From Spirochaetales bacterium (GTDB lineage: Bacteria > Spirochaetota > Spirochaetia > UBA9216): 64,000 bases of DNA. The notes beneath the pieces were generated by a model. The model did not search any database. It saw only the letters and a list, made by a program, of their open reading frames with translations, and was not told the DNA's origin. Below, piece after piece: positions 42,196-50,722 of this stretch. Location: positions 186,001 through 250,000 of the forward strand of contig JAEKNX010000001.1 of the NCBI GenBank assembly GCA_016839055.1. The letters run 5' to 3'. Each line of letters opens with the position of its first letter. The stretch's first letter is position 1. The position numbers were made by a program, and so were the translations under genes.

Positions 42196-43035
42196 ATGAC
42201 AAAGAGAACTGAGGTACAGGATAGTGCAATTAAATCTTACTTTAGGCAAATACAGAAATACCCTCTCCTTGATTTCTCTGAGGAGATAGAATTATCAAAA
42301 CGTGTTCAATCAGGAGATGCAAAGGCGCAGACAATTCTTGTGGAATCTAATTTACGGCTTGTTGTAAAGATAGCAAAACCCTATGTCAGTAAAGATATGA
42401 GCTTCCTTGACGTTATTCAGGAAGGGAATCTGGGATTGATGAAGGCCGCTGAGAAATATGATTACCGGAAGAATGTCAGGTTTTCAACCTATGCCGCGTG
42501 GTGGATCCGCCAGGCAATAGTCAGGGCAATCTCTAATAAACGCAGACCAATAAGGCTTCCTCACAGGAAAGAAGAAATAATCAGAAAAATTAAGCAGGCA
42601 TACTATTCTCTGAGTCAGGTTTACTCCAGAGAACCTACTACAAGTGAGATTGCCGAAGACTTGAAAATAGACGAGAATGAGCTGATCACAATCATGCAGA
42701 TGAGCGGTGACCTTATATCGCTTGACGCTGAGATCAATGATGATTCCGGAACCCTTATTACAATGTTTGAGGATAAGTCGTTTGAGCCGGCAGAAACAGT
42801 CTTTAACAAGTTTATGAGGGCGGACACTCTCAGAACCATGGAAATGCTTCCTGAGAAAGAACGTAAGGTCCTTCTGTACCGATATTCTTTTTATGACGGT
42901 GAAAAGTATACCCTCAAGAAGATAGGAGATAAATTCGGTATTTCCCCTGAAACAGTAAGACAGATAGAGATGCGGGCTCTAAAAAAACTCAGCAAGGAAG
43001 CAGAAAAGCTTCGCGAATACGTTTATTCAGGTTAA
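42196..43035 (+). CDS. RNA polymerase sigma factor, sigma-70 family (RpoS/SigA-like group)
   Basis: 279 residues. Region 1.2/2 (SYFRQIQKYPLLDFSEEIEL, NLRLVVKIAKPYV, DVIQEGNLGLMKAAEKYDYR, FSTYAAWWIRQAIVRAISNK) and region 3/4 (REPTTSEIAEDLKIDENELI, LPEKERKVLLYRYSF, LKKIGDKFGISPETVRQIEM). It lacks the long region 1.1 of a housekeeping RpoD, so it is an alternative factor, similar in size to RpoS of Borrelia. ATG 42196 fits AGGTGA at 5 bases; another in-frame ATG at 42190 is too close. Its promoter is of the sigma-54 type, suggesting a two-tier sigma cascade. Confidence 0.88.
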   Translation: MTKRTEVQDSAIKSYFRQIQKYPLLDFSEEIELSKRVQSGDAKAQTILVESNLRLVVKIAKPYVSKDMSFLDVIQEGNLGLMKAAEKYDYRKNVRFSTYAAWWIRQAIVRAISNKRRPIRLPHRKEEIIRKIKQAYYSLSQVYSREPTTSEIAEDLKIDENELITIMQMSGDLISLDAEINDDSGTLITMFEDKSFEPAETVFNKFMRADTLRTMEMLPEKERKVLLYRYSFYDGEKYTLKKIGDKFGISPETVRQIEMRALKKLSKEAEKLREYVYSG

Positions 43036-43053
43036 GAATCATAAAACCTCCAT

Positions 43054-43084
43054 GGAGAAATTACAGCCAGGCTGTAATTTCTCC
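43054..43084 (+). terminator. Stem-loop after the sigma factor gene
   Basis: GGAGAAATTACAG (43054-43066) pairs over 13 bases with CTGTAATTTCTCC (43072-43084). A second imperfect stem (GAGGAAAACA near 43086 with TGTTTTCCTC near 43124-43133) follows. Both probably terminate or stabilise the sigma factor transcript. Confidence 0.6.
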
Positions 43085-43171
43085 CGAGGAAAACATAAAA
43101 ACTATGTCTATATATAGTTTTTGTGTTTTCCTCCGTTGACCAAAAGATAATTAAGTAATACTTTTCAGTTA

Positions 43172-44131
43172 GTGGCTGAAAACAGGAAAAGAAAGAGGGG
43201 TTTGAGTCTTACCGGGCTTAAACCCTATTATATTATTATCACGATTATAATCATCCTCCTTGTTATAACCCTCGTTCTTTTAAAGAACGGCAGGGATGTT
43301 TATCTTCCGGATGAAAAACCGGGAGTAGAAGAAATGCCGGCCCTGAAGCCGGTTTTTCCTGAAAAGCCGGTAGCTGAAAAGCCCGGGGGGCACAGCATTA
43401 AGCCGTCGGGTATTCCGGAGAAACCTGAAGTTGAAAAAATGGGCAGTCTTGCTTTTGTGATCGATGATGTGGGGAATAATCTCGATCAGCTGAAATATTT
43501 TCTTAAAATACCTTATCCTGTTACATTTGCGATAATGCCTGATAGAGCTTATTCTGCAGAATGCGCGGAACTGATAACAGCGGCCGGACAGAAATACATA
43601 CTTCACCAGCCGATGGAAGCAATAAACGGAGAAGATCCAGGCGCCTCGGCAATACGTACCGGAATGAGCAGACAGGAAATACGCGAGATACTCGAACATA
43701 ATTTCAATCAGCTGCCTGATGCCCTCGGCATGAATAATCATATGGGATCAAAGGCGACGACAGATCCTGAGGTAATGGATGCTGTGATGGAGTATCTGGC
43801 TGAAAAAGATCTGTTTTTCCTTGACAGTTACACAATATCCAATAGTCTTGGTGTAGAGGCTGCTTCAAAGCATCATGTACGCTACTTAAAAAGGAATAGT
43901 ATGTTTTTAGATAACGACAAAGACCATGAATCCATTATGCATGCGATAAATGAGGGAGCAAAGATAGCAGGTAAAAAAAGCCATGCTGTCATGATTGGTC
44001 ATATCATGACAGGAGAGCTCGCTGATTCAATGCTGGAACTCTATCCGAACTTTATCGAAGATGGTTTTTCCCTCAGAGAAATCTCCGAGATTTTCATCGA
44101 GATGAGCAAGCCTGACATAGTAGAGGACTAG
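43172..44131 (+). CDS. Divergent polysaccharide deacetylase family protein (YibQ type)
   Basis: 319 residues. A short basic N-terminus, one membrane anchor (about residues 18-40, YYIIITIIIILLVITLVLL), a proline-rich linker with repeated PEKP motifs (residues 45-85), then the divergent polysaccharide deacetylase domain: LAFVIDDVGNN, VTFAIMPDRAYS, ILHQPMEA, GMNNHMGSKATTD, FFLDSYTISNSLGVEA and AVMIGHIMTGEL. The start is GTG at 43172 without a strong ribosome site. Probably periplasmic and linked to cell-wall or glycan processing. tsaD follows one base after its stop. Confidence 0.85.
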   Translation: MAENRKRKRGLSLTGLKPYYIIITIIIILLVITLVLLKNGRDVYLPDEKPGVEEMPALKPVFPEKPVAEKPGGHSIKPSGIPEKPEVEKMGSLAFVIDDVGNNLDQLKYFLKIPYPVTFAIMPDRAYSAECAELITAAGQKYILHQPMEAINGEDPGASAIRTGMSRQEIREILEHNFNQLPDALGMNNHMGSKATTDPEVMDAVMEYLAEKDLFFLDSYTISNSLGVEAASKHHVRYLKRNSMFLDNDKDHESIMHAINEGAKIAGKKSHAVMIGHIMTGELADSMLELYPNFIEDGFSLREISEIFIEMSKPDIVED

Positions 44132-44132
44132 T

Positions 44133-45146
44133 ATGCTGATTCTCGGAATTGAAAGCTCATGTGATGAATGTTCTGCCGCCGTGGTCGATGACGGAAAAAC
44201 TATCCTAAGCAATGAAATAGCAACCCAGATTGATATTCATAAACCCTATGAAGGAGTAGTCCCTGAAATTGCTTCACGAACCCATACCGAATGGATCTCC
44301 GGGGTCGTTCGCAAGGCGCTTGAGGATTCAGACAAGACTATTGCAGATATTGACGGGATTGCGGTAACCAACCGTCCGGGGCTGATAGGCTCGCTGATGG
44401 TCGGACTTTCTTTCGCGAAGGGGTTGTCCCTGGCCTCAGGAAAACCCTTTATTGGAATAGACCACATAATGGCGCATCTCTATGCTGCCCAGCTTGAGAG
44501 GGATATTGAATACCCCTTTCTCGGGCTCCTGGTCTCCGGTGGACACACAATAATTTCGATTGTCAGGGACTTTGATGATATTGAGGTGCTGGGAACAACG
44601 ATTGATGACGCTTGCGGCGAGGCATATGACAAGGTGGCAAAGCATTACGGCTTCGGATATCCCGGAGGACAGCTTATAGACAGACTCGCGGCCAAGGGAG
44701 ATCCCCGTGCGTTTAATTTTCCAGACCCGTCGCTGCATAAGGGGGAGCATCGATATGACGTTTCCTATTCAGGACTGAAGACGGCTGTAATCAATCAGCT
44801 TGATCAGTTTCATGTTGAGGGTTATGAGAAGAGTCCGGAAAACATCGCGGCTTCTTTTCAGAAGGCGGCAATAAACATGCTGACCAAAAGACTCTTCAAG
44901 GCCGTTGCTGACACCGGCATTAACCGGGTTGTTGCCGGCGGCGGAGTTGCCGCGAACTCATATCTGCGTGAGAGTCTTGAGAATAAAAAAAATATTGATA
45001 TTTACTTTCCGTCGATGGAGCTTTGCACAGATAACGCGGCAATGATTGCGGGCATCGGTTATCATTATCTGAAAAGGGGTGACCGGTCCAGTCTCGATGT
45101 GACAGCGGGATCCCGAGTGGCGGGATTTAGGAAAAAATATCCATGA
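44133..45146 (+). CDS. tsaD: tRNA threonylcarbamoyladenosine transferase TsaD
   Basis: 337 residues, normal length. ILGIESSCDECSAAVVDDGK, ASRTHTEWISG, IGIDHIMAHLYAA, GLLVSGGHTIISIV, TIDDACGEAYDKVAKHYGF, GYPGG and RVVAGGGVAANSYLRE are the standard ASKHA motifs, and CTDNAAMIAGIG closes the protein. Transfers the threonylcarbamoyl group to A37 of ANN-decoding tRNAs, which would include the tRNA-Thr in this window. The GAGGA before the ATG is within the end of the preceding gene. Confidence 0.96.
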   Translation: MLILGIESSCDECSAAVVDDGKTILSNEIATQIDIHKPYEGVVPEIASRTHTEWISGVVRKALEDSDKTIADIDGIAVTNRPGLIGSLMVGLSFAKGLSLASGKPFIGIDHIMAHLYAAQLERDIEYPFLGLLVSGGHTIISIVRDFDDIEVLGTTIDDACGEAYDKVAKHYGFGYPGGQLIDRLAAKGDPRAFNFPDPSLHKGEHRYDVSYSGLKTAVINQLDQFHVEGYEKSPENIAASFQKAAINMLTKRLFKAVADTGINRVVAGGGVAANSYLRESLENKKNIDIYFPSMELCTDNAAMIAGIGYHYLKRGDRSSLDVTAGSRVAGFRKKYP

Positions 45147-45168
45147 ACTGACGCCCAGGCGTCAGTTC
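45145..45168 (+). terminator. Stem-loop after tsaD
   Basis: GAACTGACGC (45145-45154), loop CCAG, GCGTCAGTTC (45159-45168): a 10-bp perfect stem between convergent genes. No T-run, so termination strength is unclear. Confidence 0.55.
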
Positions 45169-45183
45169 ACTGAATAATAGAGA

Positions 45184-45792
45184 TTAACTTACCATGGCCT
45201 GTAAGTCCTGGTTTTTTATGGTTAGTTTGTTAACCATTCCCAGAGGCATTACTATTTTACCGTACAATTCATTTAAAATGAGTGCAACTGCGGTATAACA
45301 TGCCGATATTCCACAAAAAATTCCTTCAAAGCCTGCAATGGTTTTAACCATATGGCTTCCCGTAAAATCTCCGATTGCAAGGAGAAAAAACAGAACAGTA
45401 AGACTGGAAAAGATTATCTGATGTGCCATAGATATTCTCAGAGTTCCGACAAACATGAATAAGCTGAAAACTCCCCAGACTAAAAGGTAGAAACCGATAT
45501 CGAAACTTCCGGACGATGTCACGGCGCTTGCCGGAAGAAGATTGAGTACAGCGAATGACAGCCAGAAACATCCGTATAAGGTGAAGGCTGTTGCTCCGAA
45601 CGTATTGTTAACCTTCCATTCCTGAATACCCGCAATTAACTGCGCAATACCACCTACAAATATTCCCATACTGAGGATCATTGATGTAAGAGGGAAAAAA
45701 CCTGCATTATGAATATTCAGCAGGATTGTTGTTAAACCGAAACCAAGTAGTCCCAGAGGTGCCGGATTCCCGTAACCTTGTGATGTTGACAT
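45184..45792 (-). CDS. Acetate uptake transporter, GPR1/FUN34/SatP family
   Basis: 202 residues with six hydrophobic segments. The NPAPLGLLGFGLTTILLNIH start is the family signature, and FGATAFTLYGCFWLSFAVLN is the other conserved stretch. Members move acetate or succinate with protons across the inner membrane. The gene has TAGGAGT before its ATG and lies downstream of the aldolase terminator. In a fermenter it would more likely export than import acetate. Confidence 0.88.
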   Translation of the reverse strand: MSTSQGYGNPAPLGLLGFGLTTILLNIHNAGFFPLTSMILSMGIFVGGIAQLIAGIQEWKVNNTFGATAFTLYGCFWLSFAVLNLLPASAVTSSGSFDIGFYLLVWGVFSLFMFVGTLRISMAHQIIFSSLTVLFFLLAIGDFTGSHMVKTIAGFEGIFCGISACYTAVALILNELYGKIVMPLGMVNKLTIKNQDLQAMVS

Positions 45793-45810
45793 TAAAAAAA
45801 CTCCTATTAT

Positions 45811-45840
45811 AAAAAAAATGCCGCTGAAGAACTCAGCGGC
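45811..45840 (-). terminator. Rho-independent terminator of fba
   Basis: Minus strand: GCCGCTGA (45833-45840), 5-base loop, TCAGCGGC (45820-45827), then A and TTTTTTTT (45811-45818). Clearly ends the aldolase transcript before the satP-like gene. Confidence 0.9.
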
Positions 45841-45868
45841 TTAATATACATAATTTGGTTATTCTTGG

Positions 45869-46867
45869 CTATGCCTGCTGGGCAGAACCTAACACATTGA
45901 TGTTTTTAGCTTTATAAATCTCTTTAAGCGATTCTCTGGCAGGACTGAGGTACTGACGGGGGTCAAAGTGTGAAGGATTCTCAGCCAGGTGCTTTCTGAT
46001 AGCAGCTGTCATTGCAATTCTTCCGTCCGAGTCGATGTTGATCTTGCAGACAGCCGATTTTGCGGCTTTTCTAAGCTGTTCTTCGGGTATGCCTACTGAA
46101 TCCTTCAGAGCGCCACCGTTGGCGTTGATAATCTTTACCAGATCCTGGGGAACCGAAGATGAACCATGAAGAACAATGGGGAAGCCCGGAAGCTTCTTCT
46201 CGATTTCTTCGAGGATGTCGAATCGGAGCGGAGGTGGAATTAGAACACCGTCGGCATTTTTAGTACATTGTTCGGGTTTGAACTTATTTGCGCCGTGAGA
46301 AGTTCCGATTGAGATAGCAAGAGAGTCAACTCCGGTCTTCTTGACGAAGTCGATAACTTCTTCAGGCTGAGTATATGTAGAATGTTCAGCAACAACATCA
46401 TCCTCGATACCTGCAAGAACTCCGAGTTCTCCTTCAACAGTAACGTAATTTTTCTGTGAGTGAGCATAATCAACGACTTTCTTAGTCAGTGCAACGTTTT
46501 CTTCATATGGGAAGTGACTTCCGTCGATCATGACTGAGGAAAATCCATTGTCGATACATTCCTTGCAAATTTCGAAGTCCGCACCATGGTCAAGGTGAAG
46601 AACAACAGGGATGTCGTATCCAAGCTCGTGAGCGTATTCTACAGCTCCCTTGGCCATGTTTCTAAGCAGGGTACCGTTTGCGTACTTTCGGGCTCCTGCG
46701 GAAACCTGAAGAATTACCGGTGATTTTGTCTCGACACAGGCCATAATAATTGCCTGCATCTGTTCCATGTTATTAAAATTATATGCAGGGATAGCATATC
46801 CGCCATCTACAGCCTTTGCGAACATTTCTTTAGTATTCACAAGACCAAGTTCTTTATATGAAGTCAT
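45869..46867 (-). CDS. fba: Fructose-bisphosphate aldolase, class II
   Basis: 332 residues. The zinc ligand motif VVLHLDHGADFEICKECID, MIDGSHFPYEENVALTKKVV, the VEGELGVLAG loop, IGTSHGANKF and VLHGSSSVP are those of class II ketose-bisphosphate aldolases. The second zinc-site histidines are in GTSHG and LHGSS. AAAAGGAG precedes the ATG. Glycolytic cleavage of fructose 1,6-bisphosphate to triose phosphates in the cytoplasm. Monocistronic, with its own promoter and terminator. Confidence 0.95.
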   Translation of the reverse strand: MTSYKELGLVNTKEMFAKAVDGGYAIPAYNFNNMEQMQAIIMACVETKSPVILQVSAGARKYANGTLLRNMAKGAVEYAHELGYDIPVVLHLDHGADFEICKECIDNGFSSVMIDGSHFPYEENVALTKKVVDYAHSQKNYVTVEGELGVLAGIEDDVVAEHSTYTQPEEVIDFVKKTGVDSLAISIGTSHGANKFKPEQCTKNADGVLIPPPLRFDILEEIEKKLPGFPIVLHGSSSVPQDLVKIINANGGALKDSVGIPEEQLRKAAKSAVCKINIDSDGRIAMTAAIRKHLAENPSHFDPRQYLSPARESLKEIYKAKNINVLGSAQQA

Positions 46868-46900
46868 ACTTAAAACTCCTTTTAGTTGATTTCATTTTAA

Positions 46901-46929
46901 AGATTAATGACAGATGTTCGGGATGTCAA
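46901..46929 (-). promoter_or_regulatory. Candidate promoter of fba
   Basis: Minus strand: TTGACA (46924-46929), 17-base spacer, TAATCT (46901-46906), 34 bases before the start codon. The -35 is perfect, the -10 weak. Confidence 0.45.
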
Positions 46930-47019
46930 GATGATGAGGAGAGAATAGAACAATATGGCAGTTTTTATCCACAATAAGCGCTTGAATAAATTTTATACAG
47001 GTATTAGCATTAAAATGAA

Positions 47020-47925
47020 ATGCAAAAATTATCCGCAGCGGTTCTGCTGGCTATACTATTACTTTTCTCATCGTCGTTTCTTCATGCCGAGAGGATGAAT
47101 TTGATTACCGATCAATACTGGTTTGAAATTATTAATAGCGAGAACCTTCAGAATCCGCTGCCGGCTCTACGGCAGACTGTAGCCGATATTATTCCGGTTT
47201 TTAAGAATAATGATTTTTTTGCCGGGAAAAAAAGAATACGAGCCTATGTCATTGATGTTATGGGTAATCAGGCCGATTATAAATTGATGTCGGATGCTGC
47301 GGCTTCAATTTCGGGCGGTATAATATTTCTCAGTCCGCTTTTATCCGCTGATGCCTGTAGACTTGCCGGGGATTTTCCTGATAAGCAAATAGCAGTATTC
47401 GGCTTTCAGCCTGAGGCAGACTGCGGAGCAGAGAATTACCGCATTTTCAGTATTGACCACAGCAGTGCCTATTTCGAGGCAGGAAGCTGGGCAGCGAGGG
47501 AGGGGACTGAAGTATTCCCGCTTTTTTATACCGGAACAGAGCGGGCGGCCGAGATGATGGAAGCTTTTAAAGACGGATGGAAGAAGGTTTCTGATGAGAA
47601 GCTTCCGGAAATGAAGGAAATATTGAGGCCGGATGAAACCCAGGTGATTGATTCTTACATAAAATCGGTGGAGAACAGTCCTGGCTGTATTGCCGCTGTA
47701 TTAGCCGGTCCGCTTACCGTAACGGTACTAGACAGGCTCGATGGGCTTTCCGTACGGATTCTGACAGAAAAAGTCCGTTTATGGTCTGAATCAGGTTATT
47801 CAGTATCGGCGTCGATTGAATTGAGTCCGGTGAAAATGCTCTCGGAAGCCGTAACTTACGCTGGTACAGAGAGTTACGGGACTAAACCTGTAATAAAGGC
47901 CGAATTTATATTGTATGAAAACTGA
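47020..47925 (+). CDS. Secreted protein of unknown function, binding-protein-like
   Basis: 301 residues. A clear signal peptide (LSAAVLLAILLLFSSSFLHA, cleavage after HAE or HA) and an alternating beta/alpha pattern (IRAYVIDVMGN, GGIIFLSPLLSADACRLAGD, KQIAVFGFQ, VFPLFYTGTERAAEMMEAFK) that looks like a type I periplasmic-binding fold, distantly like the BMP/PnrA group. No family is recognised with confidence. No strong ribosome site precedes the ATG. It lies directly upstream of the flaA promoter, on the same strand, but the flaA genes have their own start. Possibly a periplasmic protein linked to the flagellar sheath; this is only a guess from position. Confidence 0.72.
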   Translation: MQKLSAAVLLAILLLFSSSFLHAERMNLITDQYWFEIINSENLQNPLPALRQTVADIIPVFKNNDFFAGKKRIRAYVIDVMGNQADYKLMSDAAASISGGIIFLSPLLSADACRLAGDFPDKQIAVFGFQPEADCGAENYRIFSIDHSSAYFEAGSWAAREGTEVFPLFYTGTERAAEMMEAFKDGWKKVSDEKLPEMKEILRPDETQVIDSYIKSVENSPGCIAAVLAGPLTVTVLDRLDGLSVRILTEKVRLWSESGYSVSASIELSPVKMLSEAVTYAGTESYGTKPVIKAEFILYEN

Positions 47926-47942
47926 CGAAAAAAGAAAAAGAT

Positions 47943-47971
47943 TTGACAAACATATTCGTAAGAAATATAAT
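47943..47971 (+). promoter_or_regulatory. Consensus promoter of the flaA operon
   Basis: TTGACA (47943-47948), 17-base spacer, TATAAT (47966-47971): a perfect sigma-70 consensus, rare in nature. The expected start at about 47978 gives a 40-base leader ending in TAAGGAGT. Suits the very high expression needed for a sheath protein. Confidence 0.85.
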
Positions 47972-48018
47972 TCAGAATGTCTTGAAATTTGTGACTTTGT
48001 ATACATTAAGGAGTAAAA

Positions 48019-48753
48019 ATGATGAAACGAGGTAGCGTCCTTTTCCTGTGTGTTTTACTCGCCATTGCTTTCGTTATACCTTCGATGGCATTTGCCGACG
48101 AATCGACTGAAAATCTGGTTTCACGGGTTGTTGAAAGTTTTGACCCTGAAGATAGAGCAACTGATTGGCTGGTGAAGGGCAGTAAATTTATAACAGAGGG
48201 TTTTCCGAAACAGGTTTTTGCGAAAACCTGGCCTGAATCACTTTGGGGATATAATACCGAGAACAAGGATTATGAGGTACTCGGTGTTCATGCGAGATTT
48301 GACCGAAAAGGTTATAACAACCTGGAAATAATTCCGGTCAAAGATGCGAGTGTAGAAAATTGGGAACATAATCCTTTACCGCTCAAGGGTAGAGTGAGGA
48401 GCTTTGACCTCTGGGTCTGGGGTTCGATGTACGATTACGACATCGAAGTACACTTCATGGATTATAATGGAATTAATTGGGTACTTCCTCTTGGGAATCT
48501 GAAGTATTCCGGTTGGAAGAACCTTCGCGTGAATATGCCAAGCTATATTCCTCAGGCAACAAGGTATATCCCTTATTATAAGCAGATGACCTTTGAGAAG
48601 CTCGTTATCTGGACTGCACCGCAGGAATCCGTGCATGAGTACTATGTTTACATAGACCAAATTAAAATTTTGACTGACGTTTTTGAGTCAAGATTCGATG
48701 GGGATACTCTTACATGGCCCGATAAAATCGAAGAATTGTGGGGTGAAGAATAA
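48019..48753 (+). CDS. flaA: Flagellar filament outer layer protein FlaA (copy 1)
   Basis: 244 residues. Signal peptide VLFLCVLLAIAFVIPSMAFA, then the FlaA domain: NLVSRVVESFDPEDRATDWL, YNNLEIIPVKD, RSFDLWVWGSMYDYDIEVHF, GNLKYSGWKNLRVNMPSYIP and VYIDQIKILTDVF. FlaA forms the sheath around the FlaB core of periplasmic flagella and is exported by the Sec route. Its stop overlaps the region of the next flaA start by one base (TAATGAG), so the two are coupled. Spirochaetes with two adjacent FlaA paralogues, such as Leptospira, are known. Confidence 0.92.
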   Translation: MMKRGSVLFLCVLLAIAFVIPSMAFADESTENLVSRVVESFDPEDRATDWLVKGSKFITEGFPKQVFAKTWPESLWGYNTENKDYEVLGVHARFDRKGYNNLEIIPVKDASVENWEHNPLPLKGRVRSFDLWVWGSMYDYDIEVHFMDYNGINWVLPLGNLKYSGWKNLRVNMPSYIPQATRYIPYYKQMTFEKLVIWTAPQESVHEYYVYIDQIKILTDVFESRFDGDTLTWPDKIEELWGEE

Positions 48754-49478
48754 TGAGAATGAGAATAAAAACAATATTGCTGATTCTGTTGATGTTCTGT
48801 GTGGCCGCCGCTGCTTTTTCTCAAGCATCAGGACGTAATGTCGGAGAAGCTGATGCTACGCAGGTTGGCGTTGATACAGCCCAGCAGGAACTGGTTGAAA
48901 TTTCAATTTCGAAGTTTGAAGATGCCGGTATGTGGAGAAGTCAGATGCCCCGTGACGCTGGTATATCTTCCATTAGAAAGATTAAAGGCGGACCTCTGGA
49001 TAAGGAAGTTATTGCCGAAGAAGAAGCGCTGGGAATTGTTGAGACTGATGAGTATGTACTCGGCGCAAAAGTAGCTTTTTACAAGAGGTCAGTAACCTCC
49101 TTTTCGGTTTTTCCTTCAAACCCGATGCCTGTTGAAGGTATCTGCAAGACTGTTTCGGTCTGGGTTATCGGAAGAAACACTAAGCATATGCTTAAGCTTC
49201 TGATTAAAGATCATTTCGGTGTTCAGGCTGAAGTAACAATGGGATCGTTAAACTTTACCGGATGGAAGAAGATGAGTGTTGCCATTCCTACTCATATTAC
49301 TCAGAGAAACTATCATTATAATAATAAAATGGGTATCGAGATTCTCGGATTCAGGATTGACTGTAATGCGGAAGAGTCATACGGTAATTATTACATTTAT
49401 TTCGATGATCTTCGTGCAACAACCGACCTTTTCTCTGAAAATAACAGAGATACGGACGACATTGCCGATGTCTGGTAG
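48753..49478 (+). CDS. Flagellar filament outer layer protein FlaA (copy 2)
   Basis: 241 residues. Signal peptide TILLILLMFCVAAAAFSQ, then FlaA pattern: ISKFEDAGMWRSQMPRD, KTVSVWVIGRNTKHMLKLLI, GSLNFTGWKKMSVAIPTHIT and YYIYFDDLRATTDLF. It is clearly paralogous to the preceding protein (GxLxxxGWKxxxVxxPxxIxQ in both) but diverged, so the two probably form different parts of the sheath. GGTGAAGAATA precedes the ATG. An OmpA-family gene follows after 5 bases. Confidence 0.92.
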   Translation: MRMRIKTILLILLMFCVAAAAFSQASGRNVGEADATQVGVDTAQQELVEISISKFEDAGMWRSQMPRDAGISSIRKIKGGPLDKEVIAEEEALGIVETDEYVLGAKVAFYKRSVTSFSVFPSNPMPVEGICKTVSVWVIGRNTKHMLKLLIKDHFGVQAEVTMGSLNFTGWKKMSVAIPTHITQRNYHYNNKMGIEILGFRIDCNAEESYGNYYIYFDDLRATTDLFSENNRDTDDIADVW

Positions 49479-49483
49479 GATTG

Positions 49484-50716
49484 ATGTCTAAGTCAAATTA
49501 CGGGTTCCTTCAGCGAAGGAACCTTTTTTTTATCCTGATTATTTTGTTGGCAAGCTTGTTTACGGTTAACGTTTCTGCTCAAAGCACATCTATTCAATTG
49601 GTGTTCGGCAGCAGTAATAAGCTGAAAATTACCGAGAGGTCCAATATCAGGGTAACAGAGAACGGGGTTTACCGGGGTCTGACCTATAATGAATCCAGGG
49701 GTGTACTCAGCTATATGTGGCATGAGGACGGCTTTTCACAGTATGCCGGAAATTATTATGTCTATGAGGCATCGGTCAATGATACAAGGCTTATAGCCAA
49801 TCCTATAAACTTAAGTGAGTATTGCGAAATTGGAATAAGTGACCAGGGCAGGTACAACATCCCGGAGGATCAGCTTCTTCCGGTTCTCAGAGATTTTCCG
49901 GTTTTTCCTGATAAAGAAATTGAACCGGGAGACAGCTGGCGGGACTTCGGAGTACGGATTGTAGATCCTGAAAACAGCGGCAGATATACAAGGGTAAAAT
50001 TCTATTGTGAATATAAATACCAGGGGCTGAAAGAAGTATCTACGGGTCTCAAGCATATAATATCTGCTCAATATGCGCTGCGGTATAAACCCGGAGACAG
50101 CAGTGTAAATGATCCTGATCTCAAGCAGATAAGCGGACGGCATCTTGTTACTATTATGATAGATGATGCGGATCGCTCATCAATTTTCATAAGAGATACC
50201 ATTGATGAGCAGTACATCTATTTCAGCGGAAAAATGCTTGAGCATAAAGGATTTATTTTGACCTGGTATAACGATATTATTGGTATGAACCGAGGCAGCG
50301 TGGCCGATGTATCGAGGAAGGAACTTGAGAAAGATGCCGTTAAGGATGTTGATATCATCGAAAAGGCTGAAGGATTGTCTCTGAGCATCAGGAACTTGCA
50401 TTTTGTTCCTGATTCAGCAGATCTTCTTTCCGAGGACGATGGCAGAATTGCGTCTATATATAAGCTTCTGAATGAAATTGGAGTGAAAAAGATACTGGCT
50501 GTGGGACATACTGCCGACATAGGCACAAAAGAAAGTCAGTATATACTCTCGGAGCAGAGGGCTAAGACCGTTATCGACAAACTTGTCAGTCTCGGAATGA
50601 ATCCTGCTATGTTTCTTTATGAGGGTAGAGGCGGTGATGAACCCGCGGCAGGTAATGATACGCCGGAAGGACGGGCGTCTAACAGAAGGGTTGAGCTGAT
50701 TTTACTTGATGATTAA
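49484..50716 (+). CDS. OmpA-family peptidoglycan-associated protein
   Basis: 410 residues. Signal peptide NLFFILIILLASLFTVNVSA, an N-terminal domain of 270 residues without recognised motif, then an OmpA C-terminal domain (residues about 300-410): IRNLHFVPDSADLLSEDDGR, ILAVGHTADIGTKESQYILS, EQRAKTVIDKLVSLG and ASNRRVELIL. The ATG at 49484 is preferred to a TTG one codon earlier, given TAGGA upstream. Third gene of the flaA operon; it could tie the periplasmic flagellum or outer membrane to peptidoglycan, which is my inference from position. Confidence 0.85.
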   Translation: MSKSNYGFLQRRNLFFILIILLASLFTVNVSAQSTSIQLVFGSSNKLKITERSNIRVTENGVYRGLTYNESRGVLSYMWHEDGFSQYAGNYYVYEASVNDTRLIANPINLSEYCEIGISDQGRYNIPEDQLLPVLRDFPVFPDKEIEPGDSWRDFGVRIVDPENSGRYTRVKFYCEYKYQGLKEVSTGLKHIISAQYALRYKPGDSSVNDPDLKQISGRHLVTIMIDDADRSSIFIRDTIDEQYIYFSGKMLEHKGFILTWYNDIIGMNRGSVADVSRKELEKDAVKDVDIIEKAEGLSLSIRNLHFVPDSADLLSEDDGRIASIYKLLNEIGVKKILAVGHTADIGTKESQYILSEQRAKTVIDKLVSLGMNPAMFLYEGRGGDEPAAGNDTPEGRASNRRVELILLDD

Positions 50717-50722
50717 GCCCGG

